Below, piece after piece: positions 34,958 through 44,083 of a DNA stretch of 64,000 nt. The notes below the pieces were generated by a model that was not told the origin of the DNA, made no database searches, and saw only the letters and a list, made by a program, of their open reading frames with translations. The first letter of the stretch is position 1. Each line of letters starts with the position of its first letter. The DNA is taken from contig NZ_PTQY01000004.1 of the NCBI RefSeq assembly GCF_002943465.1, positions 310,001 to 374,000 of the forward strand. Direction: 5' to 3'. The position numbers and the translations under genes were made by a program. Source of the stretch: Rhodoferax sp. TS-BS-61-7 (lineage in GTDB: Bacteria; Pseudomonadota; Gammaproteobacteria; Burkholderiales; Burkholderiaceae_C).

Positions 34958-36268
34958 ATGAGCACTCTGAACTTTCCCTCTACCTTCCACTGGGGCGTGG
35001 CCACCAGTGCCTACCAAATCGAGGGCGCCGCCAACGAAGGCGGCCGTGGCCCGTCGATCTGGGACACCTATTCGCACACCCCCGGCAAAGTGCTGAACGG
35101 CGACACCGGCGATGTGGCCTGCGACCACTACCACCGCCTGGAAGAAGACCTGAACCTGATCCAGAGCTTGGGCGTGGACAGCTACCGCTTCTCCATTGCC
35201 TGGCCACGCGTGCAGCCCCTGGGCTACGGCGCCTGGAACCCTGAAGGCCTGGCTTTTTACGACCGCCTGGTCGACGGCCTGCTGGCACGTGGCATTGCGC
35301 CCCACATCACGCTTTACCACTGGGACCTGCCCCAGGGCCTGCAAGACCGCGGTGGTTGGGAGTCGCGCGAAACAGCGCTGCACTTTGCCGAATACGCCCG
35401 CGTGATGGGCGAGCGCCTGGGCGACCGCGCCGCCAGCATCTGCACCCACAACGAACCCTGGTGCACCGCGGTGCTGGGCAACGAGTTGGGCCGCTTTGCA
35501 CCGGGTATCCAAGACCAGAAGGTCATGCTGCGCGTGGCGCACCACCTGCTGCTTTCACACGGCCTGGCACTGCAGGCCATGCGCGGCGCGGGTGTGAAAG
35601 CGCCGCTGGGCATTGTGCTGAACCAGTCGCCCGCCACCCCAGCCACCGACAGTGCCGCCGACAAAGCCCTGGCCGCCAAGGAATACGCCATGTTTGTGCG
35701 CTGGTACATGGACCCGCTGTTCAAGAAGGCCTACCCCGAAGGCGCCGACCTGCCGGTATGCGACGTGGTGCAGGCCGGTGACATGGACACCATTGCGCAA
35801 CCCATGGATTTCCTGGGCATCAATTACTACACCCGCATCTGGAGCTCCGCGGCAACCCCCCCCGTGCCTGCGCCCAATGCCCACGGCGTGTCTGACATGG
35901 GCTGGGAAAACTACGCCCAGGGCCTGCGCGATCTGCTCGTGCAAATCCACACCGACTACACCCTGCCCCCCATCTTCATCACCGAGAACGGCTTTGCATC
36001 CCCCGATGCGGTGGTAGACGGCACAGTGGCTGACCCACGCCGCATTGACTACATGCGCACCCATTTGCAAGCGCTGTTGGACGCCATGGCTGCGGGTGTC
36101 AACGTGCAAGGCTTCTTTTACTGGAGCCTGATGGACAACTTCGAGTGGGATTCGGGTTACGACAAGCGTTTTGGCCTGTTTTATGTGGACTATGCCACCC
36201 AGGTGCGCACCGCCAAGGACAGCGCACACTGGTACCGCGCCCTGATTGCGCAGCACCGCGCCGCATAA
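34958..36268 (+). CDS. GH1 beta-glucosidase (second copy)
   Basis: 436 residues, cytosolic GH1 enzyme. Opening FHWGVATSAYQIEGAANEGG; acid/base Glu at about 166 (THNEPW) and nucleophile Glu at about 343 (ITENGFAS). All expected catalytic motifs are present. Relative to the upstream copy, the aglycone-side loops differ, so the pair may split substrates by linkage or chain length (inference). Last gene of the operon, followed by a hairpin and the convergent repressor gene. Confidence 0.95.
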   Translation: MSTLNFPSTFHWGVATSAYQIEGAANEGGRGPSIWDTYSHTPGKVLNGDTGDVACDHYHRLEEDLNLIQSLGVDSYRFSIAWPRVQPLGYGAWNPEGLAFYDRLVDGLLARGIAPHITLYHWDLPQGLQDRGGWESRETALHFAEYARVMGERLGDRAASICTHNEPWCTAVLGNELGRFAPGIQDQKVMLRVAHHLLLSHGLALQAMRGAGVKAPLGIVLNQSPATPATDSAADKALAAKEYAMFVRWYMDPLFKKAYPEGADLPVCDVVQAGDMDTIAQPMDFLGINYYTRIWSSAATPPVPAPNAHGVSDMGWENYAQGLRDLLVQIHTDYTLPPIFITENGFASPDAVVDGTVADPRRIDYMRTHLQALLDAMAAGVNVQGFFYWSLMDNFEWDSGYDKRFGLFYVDYATQVRTAKDSAHWYRALIAQHRAA

Positions 36269-36281
36269 AGGTATTCGCACA

Positions 36282-36307
36282 GGGCCGCCCCATGCCGGGG
36301 GGCCTTT
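36282..36307. terminator. Terminator-like hairpin between GH1 and lacI-type genes
   Basis: GGCCGCCCC-ATGCC-GGGGGGCC with one mispair, followed by TTT. It sits in the 37-base convergent gap and touches the stop of the repressor gene. Confidence 0.6.
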
Positions 36308-37343
36308 ATGTGGTGGGCAGGGCCCGCGTGGTCTGGCGAACCATCAGCTCCAGTGGCGGCACCTGCACCGCCTCGCTGGGGTAACCCATCATCTCCAGCA
36401 GGGTGTGGGCCGCGTACAGGCCCACCTCGTACACCGGCTGGCGCACGCTGGTCAGCGGTGGCGTCATGTAGTTGCACATGGGCAGATCGTCAAACCCCAC
36501 CAGCGATACGTCTTCGGGCACCCGGATGCCGCGCTGGTACAGCGCCAAGCGCGCGCCCAGGGCAGACTCGTCGTTGGCACAAAAAATGGCGGTAAAGGAC
36601 TCACCGCTGTCCAGCAGCTTTTGCGCGGCCAGGTAACCCCCCTTGTCGGTGAAGTTGCCACGCACCACACAGCGGGGGTTGGGCGTTACACCCGCTTCCT
36701 CGTGCGCCTGCAGGTAACCCAAGTAGCGTTGCTGGGCATCAGGCCGGTCTTCTACGCCAGCCAGGTGGGCAATGCGGGTGTGGCCCAGGGCCAGCAGGTG
36801 CTGCGTCGCCAGGTAACCGCCACGCTGTTGGTCCAGGTTGATGGAGCGCACATTCGGGCCTTCCAGCTGCCGCTCGGTAATCACCACCGGCTGCTGCTGT
36901 GCCACCGCCAGCACCTCGCTGTCTGCAATGTTGCCGGTCAGGATGATCACACCGTCCACACGGCGCGAGGTCAGCAGCTTTAGACTGGCCACGTCGGCCT
37001 CGGCATTCCAGTGGCCGCTCACAATGATGGACGAATGGCCACTCTCGGCCAGCCCCATCTCGATACCCTTGAGCGCACGCGAGTAAAACTGGCTTTCGAT
37101 GGCCTGCGTGAGCACACCCACCGTCATGGTGATGCCGGTCTTCAGGCTGCGTGCAAACAGATTGGGTTTGAAGTGGAGGCGGCGGATGGCCTCTTCCACC
37201 GCTTCACGCTTGGCTGGCGCTACTTTGGCCGTGCCATTGAGAATGCGCGACACCGTGCTGGCCGACACTCCCGCCGCGCGGGCCACATCCAGCAAGGTGA
37301 CCGGCTCAGGAGCGATGGGAAACGTATCGGAAGGAGAGGCCAT
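36306..37343 (-). CDS. LacI-family repressor of the sugar operon
   Basis: 345 residues. Helix-turn-helix and hinge: VTLLDVARAAGVSASTVSRI, then LNGTAKVAPAKREAVEEAIR, then LHFKPNLFARSL. The second half is a sugar-binding periplasmic fold. The hinge helix Leu-type insertion predicts binding to a CG-centred palindrome, exactly what is found at 29298-29315. The gene lies at the far end of the operon it probably represses, convergent to it. No matching operator lies in front of its own start. Confidence 0.93.
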   Translation of the reverse strand: MASPSDTFPIAPEPVTLLDVARAAGVSASTVSRILNGTAKVAPAKREAVEEAIRRLHFKPNLFARSLKTGITMTVGVLTQAIESQFYSRALKGIEMGLAESGHSSIIVSGHWNAEADVASLKLLTSRRVDGVIILTGNIADSEVLAVAQQQPVVITERQLEGPNVRSINLDQQRGGYLATQHLLALGHTRIAHLAGVEDRPDAQQRYLGYLQAHEEAGVTPNPRCVVRGNFTDKGGYLAAQKLLDSGESFTAIFCANDESALGARLALYQRGIRVPEDVSLVGFDDLPMCNYMTPPLTSVRQPVYEVGLYAAHTLLEMMGYPSEAVQVPPLELMVRQTTRALPTT

Positions 37344-37393
37344 AACTCTGGCGAGTTTATGCGATGCGCATGGCCATGCGCAGCCCCACCCTC

Positions 37394-38590
37394 TCAGTTG
37401 GCAAAGGCTGCAATCCCCGTCTGTGCCCGTCCCAAAATCAGCGCATGGATGTCGTGTGTGCCCTCGTAGGTGTTCACCACTTCCAGGTTCACCAGATGGC
37501 GTGCCACGCCAAACTCGTCGCTAATGCCATTGCCGCCCATCATGTCGCGCGCCAGGCGCGCAATGTCCAGCGCCTTGCCGCAGCTGTTGCGCTTGAGAAT
37601 GGAGGTAATCTCCACCGACGCTGTGCCCTCGTCCTTCATGCGGCCCAGGCGCAGACAGCCTTGCAGACCCAGCGCGATTTCGGTTTGCATGTCGGCCAGC
37701 TTCTTTTGGATGAGTTGGTTGGCGGCAAGTGGGCGGCCAAACTGTTTGCGGTCCAGCGTGTACTGGCGGGAGCGAAACCAGCAGTCTTCTGCCGCGCCCA
37801 GTGCACCCCAGGCAATGCCGTAGCGCGCACTGTTCAGGCAGGTGAACGGACCTTTAAGGCCCTGCACTTCAGGGAAGGCGTTCTCTTCGGGGCAAAACAC
37901 ACCGTCCATCACGATCTCGCCGGTAATGCTGGCGCGCAGGCCCACCTTGCCATGGATGGCGGGTGCAGAGAGGCCAGCCATGCCTTTTTCGAGTACAAAG
38001 CCGCGGATGGGACCGACCTTGCCGCCCTCACTCACCTCTTTGGCCCAGACCACAAACACATCGGCAATCGGGCTGTTGCTGATCCACATCTTGCTGCCGC
38101 TGAGCTTGTAGCCACCGGCCACCTTGTGGGCGCGCGTGGCCATGCTGCCGGGGTCGGAGCCGTGGTCGGGTTCGGTCAGGCCGAAGCAGCCGATGTATTC
38201 GCCGGTGGCCAGCTTGGGCAGGTACTTTTGTTTTTGCGCCTCGGTGCCAAATTCAAAAATCGGCACCATCACCAAGCTGCTCTGCACGCTCATCATGCTG
38301 CGGTAGCCGCTGTCCACGCGCTCCACTTCACGGGCAATCAGGCCATAGGCCACGTAGTTGAGGCCGGGGCCGCCGTATTGCTCGGGGATGGTGGGGCCCA
38401 AGAGGCCCAGCTCGCCCATCTCTCTAAAAATAGCCGGATCCGTGCTGCCATCGCGAAATGCCTGCGTCACGCGCGGTAGCAGCTTGTCCTGGCAATAGGC
38501 CGCAGCGGCGTCCCGCACCATGCGTTCGTCATCGCTGAGCTGGCTGTCCAGCAGAAAGGGGTCTTGCCAGTTAAAAGCGGCGTGCGGCAT
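37394..38590 (-). CDS. gcdH: Glutaryl-CoA dehydrogenase
   Basis: 398-residue flavoprotein of the acyl-CoA dehydrogenase family that oxidises and decarboxylates glutaryl-CoA to crotonyl-CoA. Marks: [13 protein letters not shown] substrate/flavin block, [13 protein letters not shown], and the catalytic Glu in [17 protein letters not shown], which together are typical of GcdH. It is divergent from davB, and glutaryl-CoA is the late intermediate of the lysine pathway those genes begin. Electron acceptor would be electron-transfer flavoprotein. Confidence 0.95.
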   Translation of the reverse strand: MPHAAFNWQDPFLLDSQLSDDERMVRDAAAAYCQDKLLPRVTQAFRDGSTDPAIFREMGELGLLGPTIPEQYGGPGLNYVAYGLIAREVERVDSGYRSMMSVQSSLVMVPIFEFGTEAQKQKYLPKLATGEYIGCFGLTEPDHGSDPGSMATRAHKVAGGYKLSGSKMWISNSPIADVFVVWAKEVSEGGKVGPIRGFVLEKGMAGLSAPAIHGKVGLRASITGEIVMDGVFCPEENAFPEVQGLKGPFTCLNSARYGIAWGALGAAEDCWFRSRQYTLDRKQFGRPLAANQLIQKKLADMQTEIALGLQGCLRLGRMKDEGTASVEITSILKRNSCGKALDIARLARDMMGGNGISDEFGVARHLVNLEVVNTYEGTHDIHALILGRAQTGIAAFAN

Positions 38591-38790
38591 AGGGGGCTCC
38601 AGGCGATCATCGGGATGGCTATGGTAGCCCGTGGGCCCGGTTCACACAATCAAGGCTTTTGCACTTAGGTATGCATTAATGACATTTTTAACCCTTGAAC
38701 ACGCATTGCTGTACCAATACACCCCATCAACAATCTTGCGATTCACGCATGCCTATGCCATAGTGTGTTTTTGTTTCGGGGCTTCTTGCC

Positions 38791-40476
38791 ATGGGCAACA
38801 CCACTCAGACCACTACGACCGAAAAACGCCCACCGGTCACTATTTTTGGGCCGGACTTCCCCTTCGCGTTCGACGACTGGATTGCCCACCCCGCGGGTCT
38901 TGGCCAGCTGCCTGCCGCGCGCCTGGGCGAAGAGGTCGCCATTGTGGGCGCAGGCATGGCCGGCATGGTGGCGGCCTACGAGCTCATGAAGCTGGGCCTC
39001 AAGCCCGTGATCTACGAAGCCTCGAAGATGGGCGGCCGCCTGCGTTCTCAGGTCTTTGAAGGCACAAAGGCCACGGTGGCCGAGCTGGGTGGTATGCGCT
39101 TCCCGGTGTCGGGCACGGCCTTCTACCATTACGTGAATCAACTGGGCCTGCAGACACGCCCCTTTCCCAACCCACTAACACCCGCATCGGGCAGCACGGT
39201 GATTGATCTGGAAGGCGAAACCCATTACGCGGAGTCGCTGGCCGATTTGCCGGCCGTGTTCCGCGAGGTGGCCGAGGCCTGGGCCCAGGCGCTGGAAGAC
39301 GATGCCCGCTTTTCGGACATGCAGAACGCCATCCGTACGCGCGACGTGCCCACCCTCAAACGCCTGTGGAACACGCTGGTGCCGCTGTGGGACGACCGCA
39401 CGTTTTACGACTTCATCGCCAGCTCCCAGGCGTTCTCCAAGCTGTCGTTCCGCCACCGCGAGATTTTTGGCCAGGTGGGTTTTGGCACGGGTGGCTGGGA
39501 TTCGGACTTTCCCAACTCCATGCTCGAAATCTTGCGCGTGGTGCTGACCAACTGTGACGACGAGCAGCGCCTGATTGTCGGTGGGGCTGACCAAGTGCCC
39601 CACGGCCTGTGGCGCCATGCGCCCACGCAGCTGGCGCACTGGCCACAGGGCACTACGCTGGCCAGCCTGCACGCGGGCGCCACCCGTGCCGGGGTGGCCG
39701 GCATTGCGCGCACCGCCGATGGCCGCCTGGCCGTCACCGACTGCTGGGGCGACACACGCCACTACAGCGCCGTGCTGACCACCTGCCAAAGCTGGCTGCT
39801 CACCACGCAAATTGCGGTGGAAGAGTCGCTGTTCTCGCAAAAGATGTGGATGGCGCTGGACCGCACGCGCTACATGCAATCCAGCAAGACCTTTGTCATG
39901 GTGGACCGCCCGTTCTGGAAAGACAAAGACCCCGAAACCGGCCGCGATGTGATGAGCATGACACTGACCGACCGGCTCACGCGCGGCACTTATCTGTTTG
40001 ACAACGGGCCGGACCAACCTGCCGTCATCTGCCTGTCGTATGCGTGGATGGGTGATGCGCTCAAGATGCTGCCCCAGTCGCCCGAGAAGCGCGTGAAGCT
40101 TGCGCTACAAGCGCTCAAGAAGATCTACCCCAAGGTGGACATAACCAGCCACATCATTGGCGATCCCATTTGTGTGTCGTGGGAGGCGGACCCGTATTTT
40201 CTGGGCGCCTTCAAGGGCGCGTTGCCCGGCCACTACCGCTACAACCAGCGCATGTACGCCCACTTCATGCAGGACGCGTTTCCGGCCGAACAGAAAGGCC
40301 TGTTCATCGCGGGTGACGATGTGTCGTGGACGCCGGCTTGGGTGGAGGGCGCAGTACAGACCTCGCTGAACGCGGTATGGGGCATCGTCCACCACCTGGG
40401 CGGCCGCACGCACGCCAGCAACCCAGGCCCCGGCGATGTGTTTGCCGAACTGGGCCCCATGGCCCTGCCGGACTAA
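38791..40476 (+). CDS. davB: L-lysine 2-monooxygenase
   Basis: 561-residue FAD enzyme of the tryptophan/lysine monooxygenase group of amine oxidases, converting L-lysine with O2 to 5-aminopentanamide, CO2 and water. The opening TIFGPDFPFAFDDWIAHPAG, the dinucleotide loop VAIVGAGMAGMVAAYE (residues 49-64) and the end FIAGDDVSWTPAWVEGAVQT closely follow pseudomonad DavB as I recall it. The next gene encodes the amidase of the same pathway. A tryptophan-specific role (IaaM) is less likely because that pathway uses an amidase-signature protein. Divergent from gcdH. Confidence 0.95.
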   Translation: MGNTTQTTTTEKRPPVTIFGPDFPFAFDDWIAHPAGLGQLPAARLGEEVAIVGAGMAGMVAAYELMKLGLKPVIYEASKMGGRLRSQVFEGTKATVAELGGMRFPVSGTAFYHYVNQLGLQTRPFPNPLTPASGSTVIDLEGETHYAESLADLPAVFREVAEAWAQALEDDARFSDMQNAIRTRDVPTLKRLWNTLVPLWDDRTFYDFIASSQAFSKLSFRHREIFGQVGFGTGGWDSDFPNSMLEILRVVLTNCDDEQRLIVGGADQVPHGLWRHAPTQLAHWPQGTTLASLHAGATRAGVAGIARTADGRLAVTDCWGDTRHYSAVLTTCQSWLLTTQIAVEESLFSQKMWMALDRTRYMQSSKTFVMVDRPFWKDKDPETGRDVMSMTLTDRLTRGTYLFDNGPDQPAVICLSYAWMGDALKMLPQSPEKRVKLALQALKKIYPKVDITSHIIGDPICVSWEADPYFLGAFKGALPGHYRYNQRMYAHFMQDAFPAEQKGLFIAGDDVSWTPAWVEGAVQTSLNAVWGIVHHLGGRTHASNPGPGDVFAELGPMALPD

Positions 40477-41285
40477 TGGCCATGCGCACGCCCCTGACCC
40501 TGGCCCTGCTGCAATGCGCACCTGCCCCGCTGGACGTGGCCGGCAACCTGCAACGCCTGGACCAAGCCGCGCAGCAAGCCGCCGCAGCCGGCGCCCAAGT
40601 GCTGGTATGCCCCGAGATGTTTATCAGCGGCTACGCCATTGGGGCCGCGGCGGTGCAACAGTTGGCCCAGCCGGCCGATGGCGCCTGGGCCCAGGCCGTG
40701 GCTGCCATTGCACAACGTCACCACATTGCCGTGGTCTATGGCTACCCGGAGCAGGACGCCAGTGGCGCGGTATTCAACGCCGCACAGTGGATCAGCGCGC
40801 AAGGCCAGCGCTGCCTCAGTTACCGCAAGACCTATCTGTTTGGTGACTTGGACAGTAACCAGTTTGCAGCGGGCGCGCCCAGCGCCGCCACCTTCATGTT
40901 GCAGGGCTGGACCATTGGCTTGCTGATTTGTTACGACGTGGAGTTTCCCGAGGCTACGCGGCGCTTGGCGCTGGCCGGTGCCGACCTCATCGTGGTGCCC
41001 ACGGCCAATATGCCGGCATACGACTTTGTGGCCCAAGCGCTGGTGCCCGTGCGCGCTTACGAGAACCAGATGTATGTGGCCTACGCCAACTACATGGGCG
41101 CCGAAGGTGATGTGCACTACGGCGGCCTGAGCCTGCTGGCCGCACCCGATGGTCAGGCCGTGGCGCAGGCGGACCGGCAGCCTACGCTGCTGATTGCCAC
41201 GCTGGACGATGCGCGCCTGAGCACCGCCCGCGCGGCAAACCGCCATGTGCGAGACGCCGCTGCACTGCCACCCCACACCCTCTGA
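40476..41285 (+). CDS. davA: 5-aminopentanamidase (delta-aminovaleramidase)
   Basis: 269-residue nitrilase-superfamily amidase, converting 5-aminopentanamide to 5-aminopentanoate. The catalytic triad is Glu47 (VCPEMF), Lys118 (YRKTYLFGDLD) and Cys152 (LICYDVEFPEA). Its ATG overlaps the davB stop by one base (TAATG); a second ATG two codons on is an alternative. Product would next need DavT and DavD, not present in this window. Confidence 0.93.
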   Translation: MAMRTPLTLALLQCAPAPLDVAGNLQRLDQAAQQAAAAGAQVLVCPEMFISGYAIGAAAVQQLAQPADGAWAQAVAAIAQRHHIAVVYGYPEQDASGAVFNAAQWISAQGQRCLSYRKTYLFGDLDSNQFAAGAPSAATFMLQGWTIGLLICYDVEFPEATRRLALAGADLIVVPTANMPAYDFVAQALVPVRAYENQMYVAYANYMGAEGDVHYGGLSLLAAPDGQAVAQADRQPTLLIATLDDARLSTARAANRHVRDAAALPPHTL

Positions 41286-41294
41286 CACCAATAC

Positions 41295-42194
41295 ATGCGC
41301 CGCAAAATCCCCGCCACCCAGGCCCTGCTGTGTTTTGACGCCGCGGCCCGCCACGAAAGTTTTACCCGCGCCGCGCAAGAGCTGGCGCTGACGCAGAGCG
41401 CCGTCTCGCGCCAGATCACCGCGCTGGAAGAGCTGGTGGGCACGCCGCTGTTTCGCCGCACGCGCCATGGCGTGGCGCTGACCACGGCCGGCGCGCGCTA
41501 CGCCCAACAGGTGGCGCTGCGCCTGCGCGGGCTGGAGCAGGACACGCTGGACCTGATGTCCACCCAAGGGCGCGGCGGCACCGTGCAACTGGCCAGCGTG
41601 CCTACGTTTGCGGCGCGCTGGCTGATTCCGCGCTTGCAGGCCTTTCAGGCACTGCACCCGGACAGCACGGTGCACATCGAAACGCGCACCCGCCCTTTTT
41701 TGTTTGCCGACACGCCGTTCGACGCGGCCATCTTTGCGGGTACCGAGGCCCAGGTGCAGCACTGGGCGGGCACCCACGCCATGCCGCTGATGGCAGAAGA
41801 AGTGGTGGCGGTGTGCAGCCCCGTGCTATTGGCAGGCCGCAAAAGCCTGAGCGCCAAGGCCCTGGCCACCCTGCCCTTGCTGCAGCAAAGCACTCGGCCC
41901 GACAGCTGGCAGGCCTGGTTTGCCGCGCAAGAGGTGGAGGCGCCGCTGGCCTTGTCCGGCCCACGTTACGAGCAGTTCTCCATGACCACGGCCGCCGCCG
42001 CCCAGGGCATGGGCGTGGCGTTGGTTCCACGCCTGTTGATAGAGGCCGAGCTGGCACGGGGCGAACTGGTGCTGGCCCACCCGGCCCCGCTCCCCGGCGC
42101 ACGCCACTATTACCTGGTGCTGCCGGAAGGCAGCGACGACAAACCCGCCTTGCAACACTTCAGCACCTGGCTGCAACAGGCCAGCCAAGCTTAG
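41295..42194 (+). CDS. LysR-family regulator, GcvA-like
   Basis: 299 residues, opening IPATQALLCFDAAARHESFT, then the helix-turn-helix RAAQELALTQSAVSRQITAL, typical of the GcvA subgroup. Starts nine bases after davA in the same direction, so it is probably co-transcribed and controls lysine catabolism, possibly including divergent gcdH. Effector unknown, with lysine or 5-aminopentanoate the natural candidates. Confidence 0.88.
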   Translation: MRRKIPATQALLCFDAAARHESFTRAAQELALTQSAVSRQITALEELVGTPLFRRTRHGVALTTAGARYAQQVALRLRGLEQDTLDLMSTQGRGGTVQLASVPTFAARWLIPRLQAFQALHPDSTVHIETRTRPFLFADTPFDAAIFAGTEAQVQHWAGTHAMPLMAEEVVAVCSPVLLAGRKSLSAKALATLPLLQQSTRPDSWQAWFAAQEVEAPLALSGPRYEQFSMTTAAAAQGMGVALVPRLLIEAELARGELVLAHPAPLPGARHYYLVLPEGSDDKPALQHFSTWLQQASQA

Positions 42195-42225
42195 TCAAGA
42201 CGCTTTTTTTGGGTCAATTTGCAAT

Positions 42226-42243
42226 TTCGCACAATTGTGCTAA
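42226..42243. promoter_or_regulatory. TetR operator, site 1
   Basis: TTCGCAC-AATT-GTGCTAA, an imperfect 7-4-7 inverted repeat with perfect core GCACAATTGTGC, ten bases before the TetR start. Confidence 0.7.
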
Positions 42244-42252
42244 ATTTGCGCC

Positions 42253-42855
42253 ATGGACGCCAAGACCCATAAAAGTGAACTGACCCGCGCCGCCATCGTG
42301 GATGCGGCGCTGCACCTGGCTGCAGACGAAGGGCTGGAGGCCATCAACCTGCAGGTGGTAGCAGACCGCGCCGGTTTGTCCAAGAGCGGGGTGTTCTCCC
42401 GCGTGGGTTCGCGCGAGGCGCTGCAGAAGGCCGTGATCGAAGAGTACGGCCGCCGCTTCCTGGCCGATGTGTTTGTGCCAGCCATGCAAGCCCCCAAGGG
42501 CCTGCCGCGACTGGACGGCATTGTGCAGCGCTGGATTGTGCGCATGCGCGATGTGGAGGTGCACACCGGCTGCCTGTACACCGCGGGCGCCTTTGAGTTG
42601 GACGACCGCGAAGGCGAGCTGCGCGACCTGCTGTTCCAGGAAGTGACCCGCTGGCGCGCTGCGCTGCGCCGCACCGTGCTGCAGGCCGTGGACGCCGGCC
42701 ACCTGCGCCCCGACACCGACCCCGGCCAACTGGTGGCCGAACTCAACGGCATGGCCATGGCCCTGCTGCACGATGCGCGCTTTCTGCGCGACAACCACGC
42801 CGCCCAGCACGCCCAAGCCACTTGGCAGCGCATGCTGGCCAGCTACCGCACCTGA
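42253..42855 (+). CDS. TetR-family transcriptional regulator
   Basis: 200 residues with the helix-turn-helix AAIVDAALHLAADEGLEAIN, then LQVVADRAGLSKSGVFSRVG near the N-terminus and a TetR_C_33-like ligand domain (HTGCLYTAGAFELDDREGEL). An operator lies just in front and an almost identical one stands before the next gene, so it probably represses itself and the small peptide plus hydrolase that follow. The ligand is unknown; hydrolase neighbours hint at an ester or acyl compound. Confidence 0.9.
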   Translation: MDAKTHKSELTRAAIVDAALHLAADEGLEAINLQVVADRAGLSKSGVFSRVGSREALQKAVIEEYGRRFLADVFVPAMQAPKGLPRLDGIVQRWIVRMRDVEVHTGCLYTAGAFELDDREGELRDLLFQEVTRWRAALRRTVLQAVDAGHLRPDTDPGQLVAELNGMAMALLHDARFLRDNHAAQHAQATWQRMLASYRT

Positions 42856-42897
42856 GGTTTTTCTGCATGCCCACCTGTTCCCTTGGTTTGTTTTAAT

Positions 42898-42915
42898 TTC
42901 GCACGACTGTGCGAA
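42898..42915. promoter_or_regulatory. TetR operator, site 2
   Basis: Perfect 7-4-7 inverted repeat TTCGCAC-GACT-GTGCGAA, matching site 1 at 42226, fourteen bases upstream of the 38-residue gene. Confidence 0.8.
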
Positions 42916-42928
42916 GAAAGGAAGTTCC

Positions 42929-43045
42929 ATGCTGATCGTTGCCCTGCTTGCCGCCGTCACCGCCGCGGTGTTTTACCTGGGCTTGCGCCTGTGCCGGCTG
43001 TTGGATGGATTGCCCCGCAGCAATGCGGATTGGATTTACTACTGA
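42929..43045 (+). CDS. 38-residue membrane peptide
   Basis: Short frame MLIVALLAAVTAAVFYLGLR then LCRLLDGLPRSNADWIYY, with one membrane helix (residues 2-20), a positive turn and an aromatic tail. AAGGAAG precedes the ATG and a perfect TetR operator lies directly upstream, which argues that it is translated. It is followed 18 bases later by the hydrolase gene. Function unknown; possibly a membrane anchor or partner of the hydrolase. Confidence 0.65.
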   Translation: MLIVALLAAVTAAVFYLGLRLCRLLDGLPRSNADWIYY

Positions 43046-43063
43046 CACGAAACGGAGCCCACC

Positions 43064-43981
43064 ATGTCCACGACAACCACCGCCCTGCAAGCCACCTCTG
43101 ACTTCTATTCCAGCAACCCCGCCACCCGCGTGTTGCGCCTGGCCCTGGGCACCTCCCAGCGGCTGTGGCCGGCGCTGGGCCTGCGCCTGGCCTACCGCCT
43201 GTTTGGCACACCGCTGCCCCCGCGCTGGCTGCGCCGCGACCGCCCCTGGCCCGGCCACTGGACCCAGGAACGCTGGGCCTTTGAAGACGCCAGCCTGACC
43301 TTGCACCACCCTTTGCGCCATCCCGCAGCACCCGCCAGTAGCGCACCAGCCGAGGGCGCGTGCGTGCTGTTGGTGCACGGCTGGGGTGGCCATGCGGGCC
43401 AAATGCTGCCGCTGGCCCAGGCGCTGATCGTGCGGGGCCTTCGCCCGGTACTGCTGGATTTGCCGGCCCACGGCAAGAATGCCGGCCGGGTGAGCAACCT
43501 GCCACAGTTCGCCCGAGCTATGGAGTACACGCTGGCTAGGCTCGCCCAGCAGGGCCACACCGTACAAGGCGTGGTGGCCCATTCGCTGGCGGCCAACGGC
43601 CTGGCTTTTGCCGCGGCGCGCGGCCTACCAACCCAGCGCCTGGTGTTGCTGGCGCCCCCTGCCTCCCCACGTGAATACACGCGCCTGTTTGCCCAGGTAT
43701 TTGGTCTGCACGAACCTATGCGCGCCGCTCTGCAGCGCCGCATCGAGGCGCGCGAAGGCATTGTGATGGCCCAGTTTGAGCCCGATGCCAGCGGCCCGCG
43801 CATCACCCAGCCCACGCTGGTGGTGCATGACCGGGGCGACCGCATCAACCCCTTTGCCGATGGTGCCGCCTTTGCCGAGGCCATTCCCGGTGCGCAGCTG
43901 CTAGCCACCGACGGCCTGGGCCACACCCGCTTGCTGCGCGATGCCCTGGTGGCGCAGGCTGTGGTTAATTTTTTGGCCTGA
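43064..43981 (+). CDS. Alpha/beta hydrolase
   Basis: 305 residues. Oxyanion strand VLLVHGWGGHAGQM, nucleophile elbow VVAHSLAANG (Ser in A-H-S-L-A instead of G-x-S-x-G), catalytic acid region HDRGDRINPF and His in GLGHTRLL. The triad is complete. The N-terminal 90 residues include an amphipathic stretch but no signal peptide. Substrate unknown; esterase or lipase activity is likely. Belongs to the TetR-controlled group with the 38-residue peptide. Confidence 0.9.
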   Translation: MSTTTTALQATSDFYSSNPATRVLRLALGTSQRLWPALGLRLAYRLFGTPLPPRWLRRDRPWPGHWTQERWAFEDASLTLHHPLRHPAAPASSAPAEGACVLLVHGWGGHAGQMLPLAQALIVRGLRPVLLDLPAHGKNAGRVSNLPQFARAMEYTLARLAQQGHTVQGVVAHSLAANGLAFAAARGLPTQRLVLLAPPASPREYTRLFAQVFGLHEPMRAALQRRIEAREGIVMAQFEPDASGPRITQPTLVVHDRGDRINPFADGAAFAEAIPGAQLLATDGLGHTRLLRDALVAQAVVNFLA

Positions 43982-43993
43982 CCGGCCAACCGG

Positions 43994-44023
43994 CCCGCAA
44001 CCCCGGTGCCACGGGGTTGCGGG
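43994..44023. terminator. Strong hairpin without T-run
   Basis: Perfect 12-bp GC-rich stem with arms 43994-44005 and 44012-44023 around the loop GTGCCA, just past the hydrolase stop. No T tract follows, so it may be an mRNA 3' stabiliser or weak terminator. Confidence 0.55.
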
Positions 44024-44083
44024 GTTGCGGGCAAACCCCTAGTTACAGCGTGGCACGTGGATTGCTAGCATGCACTTCATGAC

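Noticed and set aside
38666-38755. Inverted repeat TAGGTATGC / GCATGCCTA between gcdH and davB as an operator
   Set aside because: The arms are separated by 72 bases and match in eight of nine positions; too loose to call.
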